Below are positions 31,925 to 42,954 of a stretch of DNA of 64,000 bases, piece after piece. Under the pieces are notes generated by a model. It searched no databases. It saw nothing but the letters and a program-made list of their open reading frames with translations, and was not told the origin of the DNA. A program made the position numbers and the translations under genes. Each line of letters starts with the position of its first letter. Within the stretch, counting starts at the first letter, position 1. This DNA comes from Elysia chlorotica (lineage: Eukaryota; Mollusca; Gastropoda; Plakobranchidae), in the NCBI GenBank assembly GCA_003991915.1, contig RQTK01000012.1, forward strand, positions 958,655 through 1,022,654, read 5' to 3'.

Positions 31925-32156
31925 CCTCTCTTTCTTTCTCACTTGCTCGTTCATTAGATTAAAGCTTTCAGTTTTATGATCCTATTTTATATACCCGGTT
32001 CAATATTACTGTGAGGCTATAACTTACTGACTTGCCCGTTCCAGTGTCTGACATTCTATATTTGACTGTAGTATATTTGTCAAGGGCCAACTCACCACAT
32101 TGTCCATTATAAATTTTCACATCGTATATAATTGCTATGGATGTGCATGTATGTCG
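31827..32156 (+). repeat. Composite segment: block A (31827-32081) + block B (32082-32156)
   Basis: Block A is 255 bases including a (CT)n tract and recurs at 42700-42954 with one visible mismatch and equal length. Block B is 75 bases and recurs exactly at 37427-37501. The blocks abut here without overlap or spacer. Neither has coding sense. Confidence 0.9.
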
Positions 32157-32659
32157 TGACATTTTGCCGCAGCGAATGCTGTAATTTTGCTGTTGTTTAG
32201 ATAGTTTATATATCTAGATATATTGTCAAGTAGGCCTACTGATTTGGATGTAGACATTCTTTAGTTGTATTCTTAAGCCTCAGACAGGTTGTTTATTAAT
32301 AAAGGTAAACTATTGCGTTTCTACAAAGACTTTCTAGTATTCATTATTTTGTTATTGCTCAGAAGTTAGTGTGTCCGAGTCTACGTGAATTATTATATTC
32401 GACAAATTGACCAAAACAGGGACGCGCTATATCAAGTGAACGCCACAGGCAGAGAGAGAGATGAGGACAAGGAAAAGGAAAAAGGAGAAAAAGACAGAAA
32501 TAAGAAAAGGGGAGAGCAGGGAAAGATCGACGGAGGGAAAGGTAAAAGAAAACATGGACAAGGGAAATAAAGGGAATGAGAAACTGATGGAGGATGAGTA
32601 AGAGAGCAACAAAAACATAATAACTAGGAATAAGACAGGGAATAAGAAAGAAAAGAGGG

Positions 32660-32895
32660 AAAGATGAAGCAAAAGGAAAAGATGAAACCAAAGAAGCAAA
32701 AGAAGGAGAAGCAGGGGAAAGAAGAAGAGAAAAATAAAAAGAAGCAAAAGAAGGAGAAGAAGAAGAAGAAGAAGAAGAAGAAGAAGAAAAAGAAGAAGAA
32801 GAAGAAGAAGAAGAAGAAGAAGAAGAAGAAGAAGAAGAAGAAGAAGAAGAAGAAGAAGAAGAAAAAAAAGAAGAAGAAGGATAAGGAGGAGTAGG
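32660..32895 (+). repeat. (GAA)n purine tract
   Basis: GAA-rich from 32660, nearly pure at 32755-32878. Apparent long Lys- or Ser-rich open frames are by-products of the repeat. Confidence 0.95.
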
Positions 32896-33504
32896 AGAAA
32901 AAAAAAAGAACGGGTTAAGAGGCAACCAACGTGCACAAAAAGTTTCAAGTCGCCAGTAGAAGCAGATACGGTGTTAGCGCCCATTAACTCTTTTCTTTCG
33001 TCACTTCGCTTGTTGTGGGAACGCTTTTTTGTCGCTTAGTTATCCAATAATGCTTTAAACTCTATTCGAGAGATACCAGAGGGATTTCTAGTACTTTGAG
33101 AGTTTTAACATTTGAAATCCCCGGACATTTCACCAATAAAGCAAAATACAATCTTTGTCCTGATTAACATGTCTCTTTTTAACGTACGATTCATTCACTC
33201 GGCATTTAAAATGTTAAGTTGATAAAGAAGTACGCCTTGACATTTATGTTAGCTCGCATACCTTATAGAGAAGCAATGAACAGAACCTGACTGCATTCCT
33301 CAAAGAATCGGCAGTATAAAACAGTCGAGAACAGCACAAATGTCAATGCATCACGCAATAGCGTGCCGGTACCTCCTAAAACCTTTCTATACGACCTAGA
33401 AGATCCGTCAATCGCTAACATTGTTTCCTTTTGGGGGAGTAAAAAGACAAATGTAATAGGTATCGCTGCCTCAATAAAGAGGTCATTGTTTTCCAAATTT
33501 ATAT

Positions 33505-33655
33505 GGAGCACTATAGGTCTGTTTCGATTCCTGCTTGGGCTGCTCTGTTCCCTACTGGTTGGGTCGGTATAAGTATGATGTGAGACAAAAGCTTGGTATC
33601 CCCGCTCTGCCATTGGCAGTGTATTGCAGAACGTAAAGGTGTCAGACGTTATTAT
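33505..33655 (+). mobile_element. Partial SINE body, same family
   Basis: CTACTGGTTGGGTCGGTATA, then GAGACAAAAGCTTGGTATCC and CCGCTCTGCC match the body of the copy at 10707-10980. The tRNA-like head is degraded. Confidence 0.6.
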
Positions 33656-33736
33656 TGGGACTCATTCTCGTTACATGTATAGTGTAGTTGCCGAAGAGAC
33701 ATTATTATATGTATTTTGTGCAAACATATTTCATTT

Positions 33737-33900
<164 letters not shown>

Positions 33901-34709
33901 GGATCTATCTATGTATATTTCTATGTATTGAATTATCTAACCATCTAACTCTATACTCATACCTATTTTCTCAACCCTGTCTCGATCAATGTACTATGTT
34001 AGTTCTCATTAATTTAAATCTATCAACACTATAAACAACAACAAAAAACCCCGCAAAGTAACAATGAAAACCCCAGAACAAAACAACACACCCCGCCTCA
34101 CAAATGTCCCTAGGCCTCATCTACATGTAATTATACATGTAATTATCATGACAATCAACTTTGCGTCTGAATTTGCCATTAACCTTTTTTGCCAATCAAC
34201 ACTGGGGTATGAGACTGCAACTGCATTGTACCATTACCAGGTCACTCCATTGGGTTTTGTTTTTGTGTATACGCTCCCCCTGGATGCCCTTACCGATCGC
34301 ATGCCGCACGCGACTCAGCGCCCACCTCATTAACCGGGGCCCAGTCACGGACCCCTATCAGCGACTGCGGCTGTTATTGCATTGCTCTGTGGCTGGAACG
34401 ACAATTTGTAAGATCAGATGGACTTTGATATTTGAATGTTCCGGTAATCAAATCGTCGCCTTAGTTTTGAAATGGTCTAAATCTATTCTAAAAGACATGC
34501 AACGGTATTATAAACTTAGTCCATGGACCAAGTGTAGATATACATAGTGCATACATTATTAAGCATCCGTATTTGAAATGTCAGTTGGTCCTCTCATTAG
34601 GAACCCCTACGTTAGGAGGACTAGCCCCATAGCAGTAGACTGGTCTCGGATAGAATCTATCATGTCTTGTCTTCACCTTGAGCTGTCGTCTTCTATCAAT
34701 GCCGTCTGT

Positions 34710-34758
34710 GCCGTACAGGATCCCTCAGGAGAACCCAGGTGACGTCAAATCCAGAGAG
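34710..34758 (+). repeat. 49-bp dispersed repeat, copy 1
   Basis: GCCGTAYAGGATCCCYCAG then RRGAACCYAGGWGAYGT and AAAYCCRGAGAG; partner at 47057-47105. About 80% alike by eye and without gaps, so probably part of a larger decayed repeat. Confidence 0.7.
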
Positions 34759-35069
34759 CTCCCATAAAATTATTTACAATTGTATTTTTGTCTTCGTTCT
34801 TTCATTTAAATAGTCAACGTAGGATATACATGTACCTAAGTATCATTTTAATGCGACTGAATAAGAAAAGTTTTTTACACGGTGGGCGAAAATGATTTCA
34901 ATCCTTTATTAAGAAATTGTGAGCAAAGCCACCATGATATTTATAGATAGTGTTGAACTACCCAAATAAAAAAAACAACAAAAAAACAAAACAAACAACA
35001 ACAACAGCAACAAATAAAACAAAACAAAAAAACTTAGTTTGTTTCAATACAAACCTAAGAAAAATCATC

Positions 35070-35240
35070 ATTATCAAATACCCTCATTTTACAGACACCG
35101 TGCGTTTATTCCAGGTCACTTGAACTGACACCGAACCAACCCCTGAGTATCGGTTAAATAAATCTGCACGGGGACAACTCGAACGGGGTACATCTGGATT
35201 GGGAGTCTAATGCTCTACCACTAGCACCAAGTCGCTGAAT
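35070..35240 (-). mobile_element. tRNA-derived SINE, minus strand
   Basis: On the minus strand the head reads TTGGTGCTAGTGGTAGAGC (A-box-like) and CCGTTCGAGTTGTCC (B-box-like), then GGGGTTGGTTCGGTGTCAG, the same body block as at 10812. A (C)AA-rich tract lies at its 3' side (34966-35035). Confidence 0.65.
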
Positions 35241-37426
35241 TGATTTGCAATGCAATTTTTATATACAAATTGAAGCTCTATCCTTACATAAGCGCTTATT
35301 TTGTTCTTGTCCATTTTATGAAAGGTTTTCCAACTACATCGATAGTAACATCAAATGTTAGAAACCGTGCATCTCCCACAGTATATAGAGACGAATCGCC
35401 TGGTTTTGAGACCTGATCAGAGCGAAATTAAACGAAATCGTCAAGATTTTCCATTTGCAAACCTTTTGTCACAAGGGAAACCAGTCCAGCGCCGCAAGGA
35501 CTTCATTCATCTACATGCTTTCCGGTGGCTCTTTTGTCCTGGACCCAAGAAAGCTAGAATAGAAACGTGACTTGACAGCAAAAATGTCCACCAAAGACTG
35601 ATGGAGGGTGAACAATTGGTCTTTCGGTTTGACTTCCACATTCCCGGCACCGCTAAATGAAATAGCCTTCCCTTAACAAAGAGCTCAGAAAAGTGCATGC
35701 ATTGAATTAAAACGTCTTCTTTTTGTTGGCGCGAGAAATGGTAATTTTCTTCTACTTCAAGCAATGGTGTGTGTGTGTGAAGTCTTTTTCCACTTCATAT
35801 TACTGCATTTATCTTCCATATCTTACATCACCGGCTGTCAGGCTACGAGATGTAACTTGAGAACAGCGGTATTGTAATTTTTAATCTCTTAACAATTGAG
35901 GGTGCCCGAAGAACAGTTCTTAAATACCACTCTAATTTTTTAGACGTACATGACAGCAAAAAGTAGTGTTTGTATATGTAGACCAACTTTCCTTTTGACC
36001 TTATAAGTTAAGGTGAAATACTATGCTACAAGGACCAAATACACCCTCAAGTTGCATGACAAAACTATAATTTTCTTTAAACTAACCATTGTGAGTCAAC
36101 TTAATATTTTGTAAACAGTTTCTCCCTATTGATGTGCTATGAGAGATGTACACGTTAGGGTAAGTTTTTCTTCCGAATCAAATAGTCCCCCCCCCCAGGC
36201 CCCTTAAAAGACAAGTGTAACATAGCAAAAGAAAAAAGCCAAAGAGTCCACTTTTATCAACAACGTCATCTGTATGAAAATACAAGCTATTAATAAAGAA
36301 AAGGAAATTGAGTTTCCACACGTTTAGTTCAGTATATCGGGCGCAATGCTTCCCAGTTCTTCGGCTAGGAAACTTGGGCGCCCCTTCCAATTAGAACTGT
36401 CAATTCTCGACACTACATTCGGTCTGATTTGAGATCCCTGGTCTCACACTATCGTCTGGTTTAACACAGTCCTGTACACTGTTGATAAGGGTCTCTGTTC
36501 AACCCGGTTTGTAGTGTTATTTGTAGTGTTGTTTATAGGAACCCTCGGACTTGATTGCAGTTATGGATAAAGCAGTTTTATCTTGCTTTGTTGTTGTCAG
36601 GAGAAGTAATAGTAAAAATATAATGAGATTTATTTCGATAAAAAAGAAGGTAAAAAGGAAATCAAACACCCTTTGTTATAGGAGCCTCATCTTTCATTTT
36701 CAATAATAATTGCTCGTGTAAAACTATAGTAAAACGGCGTTTAAAAAAATAGTTAAATTACGTGTCTCACGAATAGACGGTATATTTTTGGTAAACAAAA
36801 CCGATGTATGCGCATTTTGGTTCTTAACTATTGACGGGTAGATTATTATACCCACCCTCTCTAAAACACTTGAACTGCTTTCATAAAAAAATAATAGTAT
36901 ACAGAATTAAACAAACTATTCTAGTCAAGCATTATACTTAAAAAAATTATTTTTGTAGGAATTCAAGGGATATTTATAAAAAAAAAAATCTACCCCCCCC
37001 CACACACACAAAAACACATTAGAAGTCGTTTTCTTAGCACTTGGTAGTACTTGTACATCTTAATAAAAAAAACAACAACAACAAAGAAGCAACACACTAT
37101 AAACATGTCTATGAGTCACGCGCTAGCAATACATTCTAGGAGCAGATTAGGAAAACTAAAGCTGCATTTCCACATCGAACTTGCAATGGGATATACTCTC
37201 CTACATGTCTATAAAAACAGTAACCTTTATACTATTTTCCGCACATATAAAAACTTAAACAAGTCGAAAATGAAAAAAAAATGCCTCAAAATGTAACCTA
37301 CCTACGGTACGGAACTAGAGCCACGAGGAAAATAAGGCGCAGCAGCTGCACATACTCGGTATCGCGTATATTTTATAGAAAATATATGAAACTATTCATT
37401 TATTGTTTTCAATTACGCTTAAAAGA

Positions 37427-37501
37427 AAGGGCCAACTCACCACATTGTCCATTATAAATTTTCACATCGTATATAATTGCTATGGATGTGCATGTATGTC
37501 G
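37427..37501 (+). repeat. Second copy of block B
   Basis: Identical over 75 bases to 32082-32156 (AAGGGCCAACTCACCACATT to GTGCATGTATGTCG); both flanks differ completely. Confidence 0.9.
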
Positions 37502-37599
37502 ATTACCACAGCTGCTCTGGAGCCATAACACCAAAGTACTAGCACTTCATGTCAGACATTTATATTGCCTCCTGACAAAGTAGAAGTGCTAAAAAATAA

Positions 37600-37912
37600 A
37601 ACAGATCAAGGAGGAGGAGGGAGAGGAGGAGGAAGAGGAGGAGGAAGAGGAGGAAGAGTAGATTGCCAGAAGAAGAAGAAGAAGAAGAAGAAGAAGAAGA
37701 AGAAGAAGAAGAAGAAGAAGAAGAAGAAGAAGAAGAAGAAGAAGAAGAAGAAGAAGAAGAAGAAGAAGAAGAAGAAGAAGAAGAAGAAGAAGAAGAAGAA
37801 GAAGAAGAAGAAAGATAATAATAAGCAGAACAAAAAGAAGGAAGCAAATGGTTGAACGCTTAAGGGCTAATAATGTCTGACAAGGTAATACAAACGATAC
37901 AAATACTTTATG
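37600..37912 (+). repeat. (GGA)/(GAA)n tract with shared downstream flank
   Basis: GGA-rich 37608-37657, (GAA)n 37668-37813 (about 48 units), then a flank at 37848-37912 (TTGAACGCTTAAGGGCTAA, CTGACAAGGTAA) that is also found after the (GAA)n at 50217-50353. Confidence 0.9.
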
Positions 37913-37973
37913 CTTGATTTCATGCCGTAGCTCACCCTTAATCTTGTAGAATCACGACAATCTAATGTAAGCT

Positions 37974-38071
37974 TTTCCCAATGTTTCTTGTTCTTTGTTA
38001 GTTTTGTGATTTTACCAATTTCTTTCCCAATGTTTCTTGTCCTTTGTTAGTTATGTGATTTTACCAATTTC
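37974..38071 (+). repeat. 49-bp tandem duplication
   Basis: TTTCCCAATGTTTCTTGTYC then TTTGTTAGTTWTGTGATTTT and ACCAATTTC, two copies 49 bases apart with two differences. Confidence 0.9.
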
Positions 38072-39007
38072 ATTACCTAAGCGTAATCTAGTTAGAACAT
38101 ATGTATAATTTCGAGATTTGTTTGACTTACTACTGACACGTTTTTTTAATGGATCTCCTAGGTTGTCACTATGCGGAATAAGAGAGCCACTTTTTGCTTT
38201 ATTTACTAAAATGTTCGTGCTTGTCGCTACGTAAGAGCTGATAGAATATTTCAACCCTTATTCTTCATTTTAGGTTGATGTGACTGATGTATGTGTATGT
38301 ATACTTCCAGTTTTTATTGTAATGATATCCTTGAACTGTGTTGATATAGAACTAGTCTTGACCAATGAAATCTATTCTTCAACCTAGGCTACCTCGTTTC
38401 ACAGTTTGTTTCTATACTACTGTATGCTTCCAATTATATTCCAATTATATACTTTAAGATTCACGAAGAAATATTTCCTTCACAATCTATAGTGATCAGG
38501 TAACATAGACAATGAAAAGATTGATCAAAATAGCTTTTATATGGCACGAAAGTGGTTTTTCTAGGTATTACACCAATGAAACTGTAACAGAAAAGTATCC
38601 GTTTTTCATTCACTTTTACGCATTGTCCCTTTTTAGTCCAACATTACTTTATATTACACTGCGTACTTTATCCCTTATTTAAATCCTTTCATTGGAAAAG
38701 TATGCGTTTCTGAGGACCCTTCTAAGACTCTTCTGACCTCCAGTATGTAATGTTGAGCACCTTACCATTAACAAGTTGGACAAGTTGGACGATAAGTGGT
38801 TACGGTCAGCGCCATTACTATGAAAGGTTCAAAAGAAAAGTCACCGATTCAAAATGACCTGACCTGTAATAATGGTATAAGTTCGTTAGTGGAACTTGAA
38901 GGTCAGAATGATTAAGTTGGTATGATGGAGAATGCTTACAAGAAAACCATAACAAGCACTTGCAGAAAGTAGCCTGACTCCAGACAAGGGTATACATACG
39001 TTTATCG

Positions 39008-39325
39008 TTACATCACAATGAATCTCAGTCTAAGATCATTGTGATCTACGACTCGAGGTCGACGTTGTATATATTTCCATGTCAAATGATCCTGCGCCAG
39101 TCTGTATTTCACATATACCTGAGTTCCTGTCCACAATGTTATGTCGTCGTACCATTTCCTGCTCGGTCTACCTGTCCATCTTCTTCCTTCCATTCTGCCT
39201 GTTACCCTAGTTTGAGCGAGGCTGTTATGCCTTGCTATGTGGTCAGTCTGAGATCCGTCTATAAAGCGCAGACAATGAGCATAAAACTGAGCTGTAATAC
39301 TAAGTTTTGTGATAAAGGTTTGCAA
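39008..39325 (-). pseudogene. LINE ORF2 C-terminal fragment
   Basis: The minus-strand open stretch includes HIARHNSLAQTRVTGRMEGR, then RWTGRPSRKWYDDITLWTGT and YRLAQDHLTWKYIQ. The pattern G-[RK]-x-GRP-x-[KR]-W-x-DDI followed by LAQDR-x-W is the usual end of RTE/ingi-like LINE ORF2. The reverse transcriptase is missing. An A/C-rich tract (39350-39510) flanks the 5' side. Confidence 0.7.
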
Positions 39326-40095
39326 CTTAATCTAAGCATCATTACTTAGGTTCTGCCCCCCCCCCCCAAAAAAAAAAAACAACACACCCAAAAAAACAAC
39401 AACAAAGCAACAAAAACAACATCAACAACAAACAAACAAAAACATACGAACAAAAAACAAAAAACAAACAAACAAGCAACAACAAAAACCAAAACAAAAA
39501 ACAACAAAGACAGGGCAACCAAGTAGATTTGAATGATCGGCGTCTCGATGAAGTAGTTATCTGGCTGCTCTTATTTACTTTTTTTTTACATTTACATCAT
39601 GAAATTCTGGACCTGAACATGTCAACTTTGGTTTTAATACAGCGAATCCCATCTACAGGCTTACTTTTTTCGGACTGTTTGTTTGTTCTGTCGCTTAACG
39701 TCCAATGTGTGCACTATACAGGCTATAATTATGTGGTCGGACTCCAAGACTGACCTCTCACAATTAATTTTATGTGCTTGTCACACACGAGACAGGCGCG
39801 GAAAACTGGACTCCTGTATTTTTTTTCTTTCGAACAGGGAGCGCTCAAGTAAAAGCTGAGCGTATTTACACCCATCTACCTCCCTGCTCGTTAAAGAAAA
39901 CGGACCGGGCGTTCATTTTGAGGGCACGTTTACAGCCAGAAAGAGAAATCGTGATATGGTTAATAACGAGAAAATGAAAGTCGGAAAGCAAACAGAAAGA
40001 AAGAGACCGGAAAAGGGAGCAAGACAGAAAGATAAATAGCTAGATAGATAGAGCGGAAGAGGAAGAAAGAGAGCGCTAGAGAGTGAGAAGGAGAC

Positions 40096-40200
<105 letters not shown>

Positions 40201-40623
40201 AACAGACAGAGAAAGAGACTATATATAAAAAACAAAAGATGAGCTTATCCCATCCCATTTTATTACGACAGCTATAAAGACGATCCATACGCGTTAAAAG
40301 ATTCCCTATCTTCACATACTGTTAAAGTATATTTATAAGACCATTATTCCTTAGATGAAGGGAGAATCGTTATCGATAATCTCCTGAAAAAAAATGTGGT
40401 TATTTGATGAGAATAGCCAAACCAAGAGCAGAATTCGTCCACTACCACAAACAATTCAAGCAAGATATTTTCTGATTGAAGGTACACACTTTTATCAAAT
40501 ACACACATGCGACACAACTTCACATGTCTCTAAGGATACAAACCATACACCACCAGGAGAAACTAAAATCAAACGTGCAGCTAAAGAAAACAAACACAGA
40601 ACAAAAACAAACACACAACAAAA

Positions 40624-40626
<3 letters not shown>

Positions 40627-40683
<57 letters not shown>
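40627..40683 (+). repeat. (CAA)n microsatellite
   Basis: Pure CAA tract of about 19 units, preceded by an A/C-rich stretch. Confidence 0.95.
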
Positions 40684-42067
40684 CGACGCTTGATAAGCGT
40701 TTTGTGTTAAGAAATAGATACCAATGAAATCATACCAAAACCCCTAAACTTATTCAAATATAATTTCAGTTCATAGCTTTAATCTTGCGTAAGACTGAAT
40801 GGTATAAATAACACAAGCGATCCTTCCATATTCCATTATAAAACAACTCAATCATGATTTATGCCGAGACTTATGATCGGTGTACGAATTTTACTACGTC
40901 TGATTGATGTGGATAGGTGTTTACTCTCTCACTGTAAAATTTTACCCGCTAGATCTAATCTCTATATTATTCATTACTTGCTTTGTAGGAAAAATCGCAA
41001 GAAAAGCAGAGAATGTAATATTTGAAGATTGAATTGAAGACATGAAAAAAATGCAGCTTTCCAAAAAATAGAAGATAACTTCGACGAAGTATATGCAATT
41101 TTGCAGAATCCTCTTAGGCACAATTCGGTAGGTTTGCGATGCTTTTGTGGATGCTGAATAAGCGAAAAATACTCTTTTAGCCGTTCTCTCCCAATAATGC
41201 TAAACGATGAATAATATAGATCACTACAAGTACTACCTTTGTTATGTAGAAACTTGTTAATTCGATGGCTTCGGATTCTATTTTTGAAGGGGTAGGTAAA
41301 GATCCCAAGGCTATAAAATCTAAATATAAAACGAGGATGATCGCACGTATTTTATGTAAGAGGCGTAATAAAAACAAGGCGATAAACAGCTCATTTAGTG
41401 GTTTTATTACGTGCTGTTCCATTATTCCCTTTGGGAGAGCGAAAACTGTAGTACACGATCTCTGCTTCAAGCTTAAGATAGGGCAGTTTGCGATACGAGT
41501 AGGTTGCCCTTACTTTTAAACATTTGCAAAGAATGGCCTCTTTCTGTCCATAAAAAATCTATCATGTTTCAGCCGCACGTAAAGTGAAACTTTGTGATTC
41601 TATCCACAGATACATAGGTACCTTAACGCCCGCATTTTCACGTTGCCTTTCCTCGCCTTTCTAAACACCGACCAGTTGGAGGCAAAAAAAAAAAAGAAAA
41701 AGTATTTAATCCTAGAACTGGGAAGGAGAATTGCTTAGTTAACTTGACGACAATGGCACTTTTTCCACCAGGACTGTTGCCTCAATCCCAATGATGGTGT
41801 AGATTTTATCACATGCATAAGGTAGGAGAGGGGTAAGGGGGCGGAGGCAAAGAGAAAAGAAAACCCGTCCGCACTCCTCATTAAAAACAACAAACAAAAA
41901 AAAACAAAAAACTAATAAACAAAGAACAAAAACATTTAAATAGCGCCCCCCCCCCAATAAAAAAAGAAAAGAGAAGAAAAAAAGTTAAAACTATTTTTCT
42001 GAATATACTACCTATACTTCAAACCTTACAATCAATCGGGGTGTACTAAAAATGAATAAAAAAAAAT

Positions 42068-42076
42068 AACAACAGC

Positions 42077-42150
<74 letters not shown>

Positions 42151-42165
42151 AAACAAAAACAAAAT
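42068..42165 (+). repeat. (CAA)n microsatellite
   Basis: About 28 CAA units then AAAAC units. Like the tracts at 40.6 and 46.6-46.9 kb it reads CAA on the + strand. Confidence 0.95.
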
Positions 42166-42699
42166 TAACTACATAGTTGCAAAATATAAGAAAAGATACT
42201 TCCGTTCCTATCCTCTAAGTTCACTATGATATCCAATCTATTTCTTTACCCGAATAATGAGCCCAGTGAAATTCTAGGGGGCTCTAAGATAGACAATGAG
42301 CTTCATTTTTCCGTACAGAAATACCGTTACCCCAAAAAGGGAGCTACATTTCTCCATCTTTTTAAAATCATCGTTTTTAAATCGTTGCAAACCAACATCA
42401 ATCGACGTATTTACAAAAGGATGAAATTATGAAACTTCAGACACACCGAATCCTAGCTGTTTTTGAATGCACCCCAAGAAACACTAATGTCTTTGTTGTT
42501 TCTTGCTACCGCGCTCTTCCAGACATGATATTGTATTCAAATGAACCATGCTTCGGAAAAATCTGGCCAATTTTAATTTATATTCTTTCCATCTTTCCAC
42601 GTTTACCCGTAATACTTCAATGTGATCTTAGAGATAATAACTTTTTCAACAGGAAATTTTAAAGTAAATCGCTTTTACGATAATTAATAGCGATCTCAT

Positions 42700-42752
42700 T
42701 TCGTCTACCCGTGTGCCATTGTCTCTGCCTGTTTATCATCCTCCTCCCCAGC

Positions 42753-42797
<45 letters not shown>

Positions 42798-42954
42798 CCT
42801 CTCTTTCTCTCTCACTTGCTCGTTCATTAGATTAAAGCTTTCAGTTTTATGATCCTATTTTATATACCCGGTTCAATATTACTGTGAGGCTATAACTTAC
42901 TGACTTGCCCGTTCCAGTGTCTGACATTCTATATTTGACTGTAGTATATTTGTC
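42700..42954 (+). repeat. Second copy of block A with (CT)n
   Basis: Same length as 31827-32081, with one mismatch seen (TTTCTCTC against TTTCTTTC). The copy then continues into a different CT-rich stretch (42955-43120). Confidence 0.9.

Noticed and set aside
32359-32984. Long open frames rich in Ser, Leu or Lys
   Set aside because: They are translations of the (GAA)n/(TTC)n tract, which has no stops in several frames.
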